DNA of 64,000 nt from Laspinema palackyanum D2a (GTDB lineage Bacteria; Cyanobacteriota; Cyanobacteriia; Cyanobacteriales; Laspinemataceae): the NCBI GenBank assembly GCA_025370845.1, contig JAMXFF010000034.1:18668-82667 (forward strand), read 5' to 3'. Position 1 is the first letter of the stretch. The number at the start of each line of letters is the position of its first letter. Shown here piece after piece: positions 19,315 through 28,588 of this stretch. The notes under the pieces were generated by a model that was not told where the DNA came from, searched no databases, and worked only from the letters and a program-made list of their open reading frames with translations. A program made the translations under genes and the position numbers.

Positions 19315-19761
19315 TTAGCGTCCAGGGGTGGTCCCATCCGGTAGGAAATAAATCGACTCCACTTGTTTGTTGTCTTCCGGAAGGGCAATAAATCGGCCCT
19401 CATCCAAAAGATAGGTAATCGTTTCTCCCCGAATGCTGTTGTTATCTTGGATCACATAAGCATTACCACTGAGCACGATGCGTTGCTCTCGGCTAAAAAA
19501 CTGGGCTTGGGCTGCGGTCCCTTGCATATTTCGCGCAGGATAGTTGATGCGGACATTGCCGCGTGCCGTGATAATCCCGGTTCTGGAGTCAGATTCTTGC
19601 ATATCCGATCGCACTCGCAAGGCACGGTTGTCCTGCGGGGTATTCGGTGTTTGCGGATAACTCGGCATCGCAACAACGCTCGACAAGGCGACTGGCATCA
19701 TCAATGCCAACCCGAGGCGAAGCAATAAATGTGAGGAACTTAAGCGGACAGAGGGGATCAT
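19315..19761 (-). CDS. LptA/OstA-like periplasmic LPS transport protein
   Basis: With the start at 19761 the product is 148 residues: an N-terminal signal peptide (about 1-32, hydrophobic LLLRLGLALMMPVALSSVVA) followed by a small OstA-like beta-jellyroll domain. The pattern SDMQESDSRTGIITARGNV, then AQFFSREQRIVLSGNAYVIQ and GETITYLLDEGRFI is typical of LptA-type bridge proteins that carry LPS across the periplasm. The frame extends to an ATG at 19827, which would give an oddly long region before the hydrophobic core, so the shorter form is preferred. It heads the apparent lptA-lptB-lptF/G series, with about 150-bp gaps. Confidence 0.85.
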   Translation of the reverse strand: MIPSVRLSSSHLLLRLGLALMMPVALSSVVAMPSYPQTPNTPQDNRALRVRSDMQESDSRTGIITARGNVRINYPARNMQGTAAQAQFFSREQRIVLSGNAYVIQDNNSIRGETITYLLDEGRFIALPEDNKQVESIYFLPDGTTPGR

Positions 19762-19827
19762 AGCTGAGTTCACTGGTATAGGCACGGTAAGCACATTCGC
19801 AAGAGGATGTAGATGGAGTTCTGCCAT

Positions 19828-20869
19828 CTTCTATTGGTAGTTTAGCCAATCCTACCAATCCGTAATCCGGATCGCGTCCGAGGGCAACTTCTGTAGCCTC
19901 CGTTCTGCTTGATGTTTGACTGTTTTCAGTCTTCCGAAGTTTCGGAAGCCTTGACTAGGACAAGATTTTACCAAACTTTATCTCCCTCTGGATTAAGGGC
20001 CACCGTCTTTCCGTCTCCTGAGCGGTTGTGACCCCTTTTCACCCTACCGCGATCGACTATGACGCCCAATGACCTAAAACATCTCTCTAAAGGGGGATTT
20101 ACTCCTAGGAATTAGGTGATTTTCGCTAAGAATGAAGGAGGAAAAAGTCAGCCTAGATTTTTCCTCCTTCATCCCTCCGGGAGCGGCCTTTTTCCCTTCG
20201 CCGTAATTGCCTGCGGGTAATCTTTCCGGATTTTAACTTCGGGATTGGAAAATTTTATAATCCCCTTGATTTTCTAGTCCATAAATTTAATTTAACGTAT
20301 CTAATTCTTTAAAAACTTAAGTATTATCCCCGATAAAAAACCGAAAATTTTTGATTATCCTAATAACAGGCACACTCGGAATTCATTAGCGATTATTCTC
20401 ACCTCCAGCAATCCACCACTAATTTTTACAACTCTTTGACTCAATATTTGCCCTATCTTCGGACAATCGGCTTCCAACAAGGGATAAAAATGTAAAATTT
20501 TTACTGTCCCCATTAAACCGCTTAAAAACCTGAATACGATTCAAGAGAATCTCGGCTCAGTAGAACTTGCTTGGGAGATAAAGTAAGTTTTTGTGGGGCT
20601 GATGGGTTAATATTTCGCGTAGTTTTGACCACTAATCCAAACTTGAATCTGAAACTCTAATTTTTAAGTTTAGGTTGAATTCCTTCCTGAATTTTGCCGG
20701 AAAATTATTCTAACTCTTGAAAAGCTAACTATAAAAAGATGCAACAGCTAGACAGGATAGGATTGCAAACATCCTGAATTTATCTAGCTATTGCCTAATC
20801 TGGGGCTGTCAATTAGGGAATTTTTGGACCTGGAATAGCACTCATTCAAGTTGAACTGGAGGGAGTCCC
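19828..20869. other. about 1-kb divergent intergenic region
   Basis: Lies between the LptA-like gene (minus) and the RTX protein gene (plus), so it should hold both promoters. No coding frame is convincing. It is AT-rich over 20260-20800 and contains a perfect 15-bp hairpin at 20132-20172 (listed separately). I could not place promoters with confidence. Confidence 0.55.
20132..20172. repeat. perfect 15-bp inverted repeat
   Basis: ATGAAGGAGGAAAAA (20132-20146) and its exact complement TTTTTCCTCCTTCAT (20158-20172) are separated by 11 bases. On either strand the stem ends in A/T runs. It lies in a divergent intergenic region about 700 bases from the RTX gene start, so it could be a terminator of an unseen transcript or an attenuator-like structure. 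Confidence 0.7.
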
Positions 20870-23353
20870 TTGGAAGAATTTTTAGACTTAAATGCCTTTA
20901 CCGTCCTGGTAAATGAGACGGACTATTTAACGGCTAATTCCGACGTAAAAATTGCAGTAGAGACGGGGATGTTCACCTCGGGATTAGAACATTTTCAACG
21001 ACATGGAAAACAGGAAGGACGTCAACCGATCGCCGGATACAATACCGCTTACTTTTTAACAGAAAATGCCGAGGGGGTCGTGGCGACTCATCAGGCGGAT
21101 TTTATTCTCGCACTGGAGGGAGACGATCGCATTTTCGGATTAGAAGGAAATGACTTTATTAATGGCAATCAGGGAGATGACATCATCAATGGCAACCAAG
21201 GCAATGATACCCTTCATGGGGGACAAGAGAATGATGTGTTGCGAGGGGGTCAGGGAAATGATTTCCTATTTGGAGATTTAGGAGATGATACCCTTCATGG
21301 GGATTTGGGTGCGGATACCTTAACCGGTGGCAGTGGCAATAATGTCTTTGAACTGGCCAGGAGAGATGATGTCCCAGGTTTTCGGTCCACCGGCAGCGCC
21401 AACTTGCCAGAAGCGGACTGGATTATGGATTTTAAAAACAATCTCGATCGCATTTACCTAGATGGTGGACTCGCATTTGAAGACTTGCATATTTTTCAGG
21501 GGACAGGTGCTTATTCTAGTCATACCATCATTCAAGATAGAATCACCGCTGACTATTTAGCAATCTTAAATGGAGTTGATTTCGCCACCGTAGAGCGGAA
21601 TGATTTTATCTCCCTTTCTCCCCCCTCTTCTTCTGCTCCAGAAATTGTTTTTGCACCCACGCCATCGGTCGGAATCTCTAATCCGCAACCCACTCCCACT
21701 CCGGAACCCACACCAGACCCCATTGTTGAACCCACACCCACACCCACACCCCCACCGGCACTCACACCAGGCGCGGTGGGATTTAGTGCGCCGATCTTTA
21801 CAGTAAGAGAAGATGGAACGGCGATCGCCTCTGTCAGCGTTGTTCGCACCGGTGGCAGTGATGGCGCAATCACTGCCGATGTGATCCTCAGCGATGGAAC
21901 AGCAACTGCACCCGCCGATTACATCAATGAACCCATCACCATCACCTTTGGCGCAGGAGATACTACCTCTAAAACTGTCCCGATTCCCATCATCAATGAT
22001 AGCGCAGTTGAACCCACAGAAACCCTCAATTTATCCCTGGGAAATCTCGCGGGTGGTGCAGTATTGGGAACTCAAAATACCGCTATTTTGGAAATTCTTG
22101 ACAATGATAATCTCAATAATTTAGAACTCACCCAGGCAACCTATCTCGGAGGTGCTGGAAATGATGAAGCGAGTGCGGTGCTAATTTCTCCCATTGATCG
22201 CGCCATTACCGTTGCGGGTAATTTAAACGGGACGGCGCAACTCATGCGATTTTCTGAGCGCGGGGATACTCTCTTGTCCCAAATTAATTTAGGCGGAACT
22301 GTCAAGGATTTAGATATCGATCGCAACAGTGGAGAAATCGTCACCGCTGGGGATTTTGGGATTAAAGTATTTGACAGTACCGGCACGAATGTTCTCTGGT
22401 CCCAACCGGGAATGGTGGATCGAGTTGCGATCGCCAATAATGGTGCGATCGCCACCTTAAACATCGCCACAGATACGGTCACCCTTTGGAGTGGGACTGG
22501 CACTTCCCTCGGTTCTACCACCTTAACGGGTACGGATATTCGTCCCTCGGATATTGCCATCAATCCCCTGAATAATCAGGTTTATGTCACCGGATTTAAT
22601 CAAGTTTCCGCTGACTTGCAAACCCCCTTTATTCGCGGATTTGATACGAACTTAAATCTGCTGTGGAATACCTGGGATTACAGTGCCACTGAAGTCACAT
22701 CCCAAAATTTAGGAGCAGATACGCGGGGAGAACGTCTGACCATTGCGGATGATGGTACTCTTTATTTTCTCGGGAAAACTGATGGCGGAAATAATGTTTT
22801 TACTCGGGATGAAAATACGATTACCACGAACCTGGGTAGTCGGTTAATTCAGCAAGACCCGTATAATAATTTATCCGGCGCTGGCAGTGGAGCATTTACC
22901 TTTTTTGCTAAAATTGATAGCAATACCGGCATCATCGACCGGGGTCAATTTATCGCCACTCGCCTGAGTAATGGCAATGCCAATAGTTTCGATCCTAATT
23001 CCATCGCTGTCGATGAAACGGGAAATGTTTACATTGGTGGGGGTGCTGCTGCCTCTCTCCAAAACCGGAATTTAAAAACCATTAACGGGGCTCCCGTGGG
23101 GAATTACACCCAGGGTGAAATGGCAGTGTTGGGAGTTTCCGCAGATTTTACTACCCGCAAATTCTGGACTCCGTTAACTCAGTCAGGAGATCTCGATGGG
23201 TCAACGGGAACGGTTAATTCCTTTGCCGTGGCAGGCGATCGCGCAGTGATTTTCGGAACAGTTAATAATCCAGGAGTTGCCACCACCTCCAATGCCATCA
23301 ATCCCAATCCATTAGGGGGAACCGATGCCTATTTAGCAACTTGGGTGGTCTAA
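20870..23353 (+). CDS. RTX-type calcium-binding protein with Calx-beta domain and beta-propeller-like C-terminus
   Basis: 827 residues. An N-terminal module (about 15-55: YLTANSDVKIAVETG, then HFQRHGKQEGR) is common in secreted cyanobacterial RTX proteins. Hemolysin-type nonapeptide repeats follow at about 80-155 (GNQGDDIINGNQGNDTLHGG). A Pro/Thr-rich linker (about 262-300) leads to a Calx-beta domain (about 302-410, ending ILDNDN), and a long repeat-rich C-terminus (about 420-827) resembles a beta-propeller. There is no Sec signal peptide, which fits type I secretion; no transporter gene is adjacent. The start is TTG, supported by GGAGGGAG at 20858-20865. It is probably a surface or adhesive protein; no enzyme motif is seen. 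Confidence 0.85.
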   Translation: MEEFLDLNAFTVLVNETDYLTANSDVKIAVETGMFTSGLEHFQRHGKQEGRQPIAGYNTAYFLTENAEGVVATHQADFILALEGDDRIFGLEGNDFINGNQGDDIINGNQGNDTLHGGQENDVLRGGQGNDFLFGDLGDDTLHGDLGADTLTGGSGNNVFELARRDDVPGFRSTGSANLPEADWIMDFKNNLDRIYLDGGLAFEDLHIFQGTGAYSSHTIIQDRITADYLAILNGVDFATVERNDFISLSPPSSSAPEIVFAPTPSVGISNPQPTPTPEPTPDPIVEPTPTPTPPPALTPGAVGFSAPIFTVREDGTAIASVSVVRTGGSDGAITADVILSDGTATAPADYINEPITITFGAGDTTSKTVPIPIINDSAVEPTETLNLSLGNLAGGAVLGTQNTAILEILDNDNLNNLELTQATYLGGAGNDEASAVLISPIDRAITVAGNLNGTAQLMRFSERGDTLLSQINLGGTVKDLDIDRNSGEIVTAGDFGIKVFDSTGTNVLWSQPGMVDRVAIANNGAIATLNIATDTVTLWSGTGTSLGSTTLTGTDIRPSDIAINPLNNQVYVTGFNQVSADLQTPFIRGFDTNLNLLWNTWDYSATEVTSQNLGADTRGERLTIADDGTLYFLGKTDGGNNVFTRDENTITTNLGSRLIQQDPYNNLSGAGSGAFTFFAKIDSNTGIIDRGQFIATRLSNGNANSFDPNSIAVDETGNVYIGGGAAASLQNRNLKTINGAPVGNYTQGEMAVLGVSADFTTRKFWTPLTQSGDLDGSTGTVNSFAVAGDRAVIFGTVNNPGVATTSNAINPNPLGGTDAYLATWVV

Positions 23354-23388
23354 GTAATTCCCGGATCCGTCAGAAATTACAAAGATAG

Positions 23389-23416
23389 GGACAAGGCAAT
23401 GCCTTGTCCTTTTTTT
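23389..23416 (+). terminator. rho-independent terminator after the RTX gene
   Basis: GGACAAGGCA and TGCCTTGTCC form a perfect stem with almost no loop, followed by seven T residues (23410-23416), 36 bases after the stop codon of the RTX gene. Confidence 0.9.
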
Positions 23417-23641
23417 ATGGTCTAAATCCTGCCAAACGGAGGGGTTTTAGTGCAATGAATTCTCCTCTTTTTGGCCGGAGAGGTTGGGGGAATTTTTCCG
23501 GTTTTCTCCCGGGATACTGGGATATTTTGCTAGTAGCATTTGCACCAGTGGCTAAAATTCATGACTCAAGGTTTTTTGGAAACAATATTGCCACTGCATT
23601 AACTGTATTAATTGACCAGAGAGTGAGAGGGGTTCAGATTA

Positions 23642-24760
23642 ATGAGCATTGGATCGGTTGATTTATCAATTGGCGATCGCATTCCCGCATTCAACTTACC
23701 CTGTCAAACCGGGGAGTTGAAGGAAAGCGGGAATTTCGTGGGAAAACCCATGATTATTTGCTTTTTCCCCAGTGCGATTCGTATTGATTGTACAGCGCTT
23801 TTATCGGGATTGCAGCAGGTACAATCCCACTATCGTCAACTCGGCCTAGAATGCTTGGCGATCGGTCCAGATTCCGTGGATTTACATCAGATGATCGCCG
23901 CTCAATATGGATTGACTTTTCCGATTCTTTCTGATGGCGATCGGCAAGTTAGCAACGCTTATGGTGTAACGGCAGAAACTAACCTTTATGGAACCCCCTC
24001 TTTAACCTGTACCTATACGACTTTCGTCACAGACACAAACTATCGAGTTATTAAAATTTATCGCAACTTTGACCCTTTTACTCACGCGCAACAGTTACTA
24101 ATTGACGTAAAACCTTTAATTTTCATTGAAACCCCGCGCCAAATTTTACAACAAGCGCCGGTTTTACTCATTCCCAATGTTTTAGACCCCCAATTATGCC
24201 AGCAACTCATTGAACTCTGGCATACGGAAAATGGGGAATCCGGTTTTATGCGACAAGTGGATGGAAAAACCGTTGCCTTAATGGATAACAATCACAAAAT
24301 TAGGCGCGACCATTTTATGCAACCCAGTCCGCTCAAAGAGCGGATTAAACACCTTTTAGGTTGTCGAGTTACCCCAGAAATTTGGAAAGCACATCACTTT
24401 AATGCCACCCGCATCGAAGATTTTCGGATTGTTTGCTATGACAGCAGCAAAGGTGGATTTTTCCGACCTCATCGCGATAATACCACGGCCGGAACTGCTC
24501 ATCGCGTCTTTGCTATGACTATTAATCTCAATGCGGGAGAATATCAAGGCGGTTGTCTCCGTTTTCCCGAATATGGTCCCCATTTATATCGTCCCAATAC
24601 TGGCAGCGCGGTGATATTTTCCTGTAGTTTACTCCACGAAGCAACCGATGTCATCGGCGGACGACGCTTTGCTTTATTAAGCTTTTTATATGGGGAAGAA
24701 GAAGCACGCCATCGCGCTGCCTACCAACAAGCAACTCAACAAAGTGCAGTCTCTGTCTAA
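23642..24760 (+). CDS. peroxiredoxin-like domain fused to 2OG-Fe(II) oxygenase (prolyl 4-hydroxylase type)
   Basis: 372 residues, two domains. Residues about 5-150 have an AhpC/TSA thioredoxin fold (GDRIPAFNLPCQTGEL; FPILSDGDRQVSNAYGV). A cysteine sits at the peroxidatic position in FFPSAIRIDCT, but the usual PxxxTxxC Thr is replaced by Arg, so activity is doubtful. Residues about 170-360 form a prolyl-4-hydroxylase-type dioxygenase: iron ligands in PHRDN and LLHEA, and the 2-oxoglutarate-binding Arg in GRRFALLSF. The dioxygenase looks intact and would hydroxylate an unknown substrate. ATG at 23642 is the first start that includes the whole redox domain. No operon partner is visible. Confidence 0.9.
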   Translation: MSIGSVDLSIGDRIPAFNLPCQTGELKESGNFVGKPMIICFFPSAIRIDCTALLSGLQQVQSHYRQLGLECLAIGPDSVDLHQMIAAQYGLTFPILSDGDRQVSNAYGVTAETNLYGTPSLTCTYTTFVTDTNYRVIKIYRNFDPFTHAQQLLIDVKPLIFIETPRQILQQAPVLLIPNVLDPQLCQQLIELWHTENGESGFMRQVDGKTVALMDNNHKIRRDHFMQPSPLKERIKHLLGCRVTPEIWKAHHFNATRIEDFRIVCYDSSKGGFFRPHRDNTTAGTAHRVFAMTINLNAGEYQGGCLRFPEYGPHLYRPNTGSAVIFSCSLLHEATDVIGGRRFALLSFLYGEEEARHRAAYQQATQQSAVSV

Positions 24761-24786
24761 AGATAAAAGAAAGATAAAAGGGTCAA

Positions 24787-24850
24787 AAACCCGGGTTTCT
24801 TGACCCGATTTTTGGCAGATTGTTACAAATTTTGTCAAGAAACCGGGTTT
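24787..24850. terminator. inverted-repeat pair between convergent genes
   Basis: AAACCCGGGTTTCTTGAC (24787-24804) pairs imperfectly with GTCAAGAAACCGGGTTT (24834-24850), followed by TTTCT. It lies between the convergent stops at 24760 and 24876. It is the same sequence family as the pair at 15036-15102. Confidence 0.7.
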
Positions 24851-24875
24851 TTCTTAGCGCTACTGTCCTCCCCGA

Positions 24876-25298
24876 TTAGATAATTTTCACCAGTTTAGGG
24901 ACTTGCAATCTGGCGATTTCATCCCCTTCTTTTAGGCTGTCCGAAGTAAATAACTGCTGTGCGAACGCCGCCACATTGTCAGGACCGGACTCCTGCAAAT
25001 TCACTAAAATTTGTTGACTTTCTGTGATTAATTTTTCCACATCTATGCTATAATATTCCGGCGAATAATATCCTAATCTACTTATCCCTTCTCCCAATAA
25101 AATTGCTGCGCCTCGCCAGTTCAAATTCCCTAGATGATAAAGCGATACGGCAATCTGTAGAACCCCTTGATAAAATTTTTTGTCCGGTTCTACTGCATCC
25201 ATCCATAACGCTTCTAAGGTGTCGTGGCAAGCATAAAAATCTTGAGCATTAAACTGGTCTACAGCTTGCCAAAACTCTTCAGGAATCGCCTCTGTCAT
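24876..25298 (-). CDS. DUF309 family protein
   Basis: 140 residues, all-helical, matching the DUF309 family of small proteins of unknown function. The family motif appears as FYACHDTLEALWMDA (about 21-35), then KKFYQGVLQIAVSLYHL and NWRGAAILLGEGISRL. The conserved HDxLExxW suggests a structural or metal-binding role, but none is established. Length is usual for the family. The gene stands alone, convergent with the oxygenase fusion. Confidence 0.9.
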   Translation of the reverse strand: MTEAIPEEFWQAVDQFNAQDFYACHDTLEALWMDAVEPDKKFYQGVLQIAVSLYHLGNLNWRGAAILLGEGISRLGYYSPEYYSIDVEKLITESQQILVNLQESGPDNVAAFAQQLFTSDSLKEGDEIARLQVPKLVKII

Positions 25299-25744
25299 CG
25301 TATTTAATTCTATAAATTTAAACCCAATTATAGGCGCTCCATGCTACAGGTTTTTGCTGAAGGGAGCGCCTATTTTTGTAGTTTACTCCATCAGGCGATC
25401 GCTGAACAGGCCCTCCCCCAGCAGGAGCCACCCCCACCCAAAGTCGGTCCCCCATGAAACGTTCCCCGATATGATTTTGGTTCTTGACCTGTTAAACTTT
25501 CTCTGAGACGGGAGGATGGGTCGCAATAGTTGAGCCAAGGTTGTATTTTTTGCCAGAAATATCCTAATCTAGGCAGCAGGGATGCGATCGCCTTTTGACA
25601 AAACGGCCCTAGAAGCCATTCATCCCTGTCACCAGGGAAAGAATAGGCGATGGTTATTTTAAAATCAACCGATATTTTAGTTTTGCATTATGAACTGACG
25701 ATGCTCTAACACTCCTCAACCCCTACCCCAAACCTAATTAACCT
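25299..25744. other. intergenic region upstream of DUF309 and DUF29 genes
   Basis: About 450 bases between divergent genes. I see no coding frame, RNA gene or strong palindrome. Confidence 0.5.
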
Positions 25745-26176
25745 ATGGAAGAACTGTTACAACTCAAAGAAAAACTCCTCAAAGGCGATATTCAAGGCTC
25801 TTTAGAACTGGTTGAAGAATTGACAGAAATGGGACGTAAAGACATCATTAAGACCATTCGCAGTTATGCCGTGATTTTAATGTTACATCTGATTAAGCAG
25901 CAAGTAGAGAATCGTTCTACTCGGTCTTGGGAGGTGTCGATTCGTAATTCGGTCCGGGAAATTCAGCGAGAAAACAAGCGGCGGAAAGCTGGGGGTTATT
26001 ACTTGAGTCATGAAGAGTTACGAGAAACCTTAGAAGAAGCTTATCTGAATGCAGTTGATGAAGCATCCCTAGAAGTGGAAGAAGGGCGTTACGAGGTTGG
26101 GGAGTTAGAAAGCAAAGTAAATCGAGTAGAAATTATCGATCGCGCCTTGGGTTTAATTACAGCCGAATCAGAATAA
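25745..26176 (+). CDS. DUF29 family protein
   Basis: 143 residues, highly helical and charged. The order ELTEMGRKDIIKTIRSYAVI, then LMLHLIKQQVENRSTRSWEVSI and SHEELRETLEEAYLNAVDEA resembles the DUF29 family, which is strongly expanded in cyanobacteria and has no established function. No membrane segment or signal peptide. It begins at an ATG directly after a short CCTATGG context without a strong ribosome-binding site. Confidence 0.8.
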   Translation: MEELLQLKEKLLKGDIQGSLELVEELTEMGRKDIIKTIRSYAVILMLHLIKQQVENRSTRSWEVSIRNSVREIQRENKRRKAGGYYLSHEELRETLEEAYLNAVDEASLEVEEGRYEVGELESKVNRVEIIDRALGLITAESE

Positions 26177-26647
26177 ATGAGCAAATCTACGGACTTATTC
26201 TGTGCCTGGGGAAAACGCGATCGCAGCAATCGGATACTCAGGTATCAATCTCCCATGAATCCTGGACTCAATGACACAACCCTCTGCAAATCAAGCTCAT
26301 CGCCCCCGGTTTCGGGTTTCAGGGAGTAAGCACTTCTACTCTCGGTTAGGAAAATCCGGCCTAGAGATTGGCAGGACTTGGACCGGACTACAACGCGACC
26401 TGAGTGCCAGCCCGATTTCGAGAATTCTTGGAACAAAACTTATTACGAGCTGGCATTCTTTAAGCGTACAATGACAATATGAATAAATTATTTTATTTTT
26501 TGGGCAGTCATCCATTTATGGCTTAAAGCAGAATAGGTCGGAACGTTATTTTTTTATATCATTCTGCTGATCCTAGCCCACCCTAAACCACGTCCTAATA
26601 CAAAAACTGTTGAGAGAGCCGAGCTTGTCACAACAATCGAGGGAGCA
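26177..26647. other. intergenic region upstream of the pentapeptide-repeat gene
   Basis: About 470 bases, AT-rich from 26450 to 26620. Opposed short frames at 26245-26474 show no family features and I reject them. GAGGGAG just before 26648 serves as ribosome-binding site for the next gene. Confidence 0.5.
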
Positions 26648-27562
26648 ATGAATCGTATGAACGTTAGCGAACTACTTGAACGGTATGAAATGGGTCAGAG
26701 GGACTTTTCTGGGGTGGACCTGAGTGGAGCCGATCTCAGCCGAACCAACCTAAGCGGCATAAATCTCAGCCATGCCGTGCTGCGGGGAACGAATTTGAGT
26801 CGGGCAAATCTGACGAAAGCTGACTTGAGTAAGGCGGCATTGCAATGGGCGAATCTGAGCTATGCGAAGATGGAAAACGCTAAATTGATGGATGCAGATC
26901 TGACCAAAGCGGCGCTCTCCGGTGCAATCTTAGTTAAAGCCAAATTACCCAGAGCCAAACTCAGTGCGGCGAACTTGAATAGCACGAACCTCAGAAGCGC
27001 TAACCTGCGGAGTGCAAATTTGTCTGGGGCCAATATGGAATGGGTGAATCTGCGAGCGGCCAATCTCACCGGGACTAACCTCAGTTGGGCGATCCTAAAT
27101 TGTGCCAGACTCAGCGGTGCGATGCTCTATGGTGCGAATTTAAACGGCATTACCTTAGAGGGAGCCTATTTAAACGGGGTGGACCTGAATGGGGTCAATC
27201 TCAATGGCATCAATCTCAAACAAGCTAAACTGAGTAACTCTAATTTAGAGGGGGCGAACCTGATTGCGGCTAATCTGGCTTATGCCACCCTGCGATCGGC
27301 GAGTTTAATGGGGGCGGACCTCAGTGGAGCCAATTTAACCGGAGCCTCTCTCCAGAAAGCTAACTTAAATTGGGCTTCTTTAAATCGGGCGGAATTGGTA
27401 GAAGCGGATCTGAGTCATGCCACCTTAGTGGGAACGAATGTGGAGGGGGCGAATTTTGCCGATGCGGTTTTACCGGAACTGACGAGGCGCTACTTTTATT
27501 TAACCACTGGCGGCAGTTCCAGCTATGAATCCGAGCGAGTCGTGAGTGCGCCGATGAGTTAG
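26648..27562 (+). CDS. pentapeptide-repeat protein
   Basis: 304 residues. From about residue 20 to 275 nearly the whole chain is A(D/N)LXX repeats (for example GVDLSGADLSRTNLSGINLS), which fold as a right-handed quadrilateral beta-helix. Such proteins are abundant in cyanobacteria. Some mimic DNA and bind gyrase, but most are of unknown function and nothing here points to a specific target. The N-terminus (MNRMNVSELLERYEMGQRDF) is a short capping helix seen in many family members. GAGGGAG supports the start. No signal peptide, so it is probably cytoplasmic. Confidence 0.95.
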   Translation: MNRMNVSELLERYEMGQRDFSGVDLSGADLSRTNLSGINLSHAVLRGTNLSRANLTKADLSKAALQWANLSYAKMENAKLMDADLTKAALSGAILVKAKLPRAKLSAANLNSTNLRSANLRSANLSGANMEWVNLRAANLTGTNLSWAILNCARLSGAMLYGANLNGITLEGAYLNGVDLNGVNLNGINLKQAKLSNSNLEGANLIAANLAYATLRSASLMGADLSGANLTGASLQKANLNWASLNRAELVEADLSHATLVGTNVEGANFADAVLPELTRRYFYLTTGGSSSYESERVVSAPMS

Positions 27563-27793
27563 GGAGTTAACGCCGATAGGTTGAAGCAGCAAGCGGGGGA
27601 ATCACCCGCTGTGCTGTGGAGCGGTTGAACAGCACCCCCGATCGCCACAACAGTCCCGATACCTGACGGGTCATCCCCCCCGATGAGGTATCAGAACTCT
27701 GGGGATGGTTCTCAGAGATTTTTGGGCGCGCCAGAATAAATGCGATAAAATCCTTTAACAATGGAAAACTCATAACTACCTGCGATTTACCCA

Positions 27794-28588
27794 ATGGGGA
27801 TGCAACGCTCGCTCTTTCTTCTTGGACTCTCCCTGGTTGTGGCTTTGGGGGCAGTATGGGGTTGGGTGGTAGTCGGACTCGACTCCGTAACCTGGAAACT
27901 AGCGTTATTGATACCGGCTGGATTGGTCCTGTTTTGGCCGATCGCCCAGCATATTGCCAACAGTTCATCACTCTCCCTGGGAACTAGACGGGAATGCCTT
28001 ATCGAATTCACCCTCAAGTTCCTGACTAAAACTATCATTGGGGTCAGTGCAGTAACTGGAGTGGGAGCATTTCTACTCGCCGGGTTTTGGGCGATTGCTA
28101 GGCGTGGGCCTACTGCCAAAGAAACCGCCCTGTTTGGGGTCCAGTCCTTCGGGGTTACCCTCGCGGCGTTGCTCGTGGCGATCGCCTGTCATTATCTCTT
28201 CCGCTTCCTCCTCAAAAAGTTAGGGGCCGTCCAACTGGATATTCTCTATTTAGCTGGGGCCGGGGCTACGGTTTTAGCCTGGGGTGGAATCATCGCCGCG
28301 CAAACCTGGATAGGCGTCTTGGACGAACCCGCTGTATCCCAGAGAATCGCGAATTCGGCCTGGATTGCCGTGGTGGGCGTCGGCTATGCCTGGGTGCAAA
28401 TTCTAGCAGCTACCCCCAACGAGAAAAAAGTAGTCGTTCCTGATTCATTGATGACAGCTTTCGTGGTCATCTGCGTGGCCATTTTATTTTGGGCCATCGG
28501 AAAAGCATCCTTTCCCGTGGCGATGGGACTCCTGGCTTGGGTGGGCGCGATCGTCTTGGATAAAGAACAGAAAAAGCGAAAATTTTAG
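27794..28588 (+). CDS. multi-pass membrane protein, function unknown
   Basis: 264 residues with about seven hydrophobic segments (near 7-27, 34-50, 78-100, 115-135, 150-168, 185-205, 222-250) and a basic tail KEQKKRKF, which suggests a cytoplasmic C-terminus. There are no catalytic motifs I recognise. Start is the first ATG (27794); an ATG two codons later is equally possible. It follows the pentapeptide gene by 231 bases on the same strand. I do not recognise the family. Confidence 0.75.
   Translation: MGMQRSLFLLGLSLVVALGAVWGWVVVGLDSVTWKLALLIPAGLVLFWPIAQHIANSSSLSLGTRRECLIEFTLKFLTKTIIGVSAVTGVGAFLLAGFWAIARRGPTAKETALFGVQSFGVTLAALLVAIACHYLFRFLLKKLGAVQLDILYLAGAGATVLAWGGIIAAQTWIGVLDEPAVSQRIANSAWIAVVGVGYAWVQILAATPNEKKVVVPDSLMTAFVVICVAILFWAIGKASFPVAMGLLAWVGAIVLDKEQKKRKF

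Noticed and set aside
23404..23661. 85-codon plus frame after the RTX gene
   Set aside because: It begins inside the terminator T-run and overlaps the start of the oxygenase fusion gene.
26245..26474. Short frames on both strands before the pentapeptide-repeat gene
   Set aside because: They overlap each other, lack ribosome-binding sites and have no recognisable features.
27567..27971. 134-codon minus frame
   Set aside because: It overlaps the start of the better supported membrane protein gene at 27794 and lacks protein-like composition.
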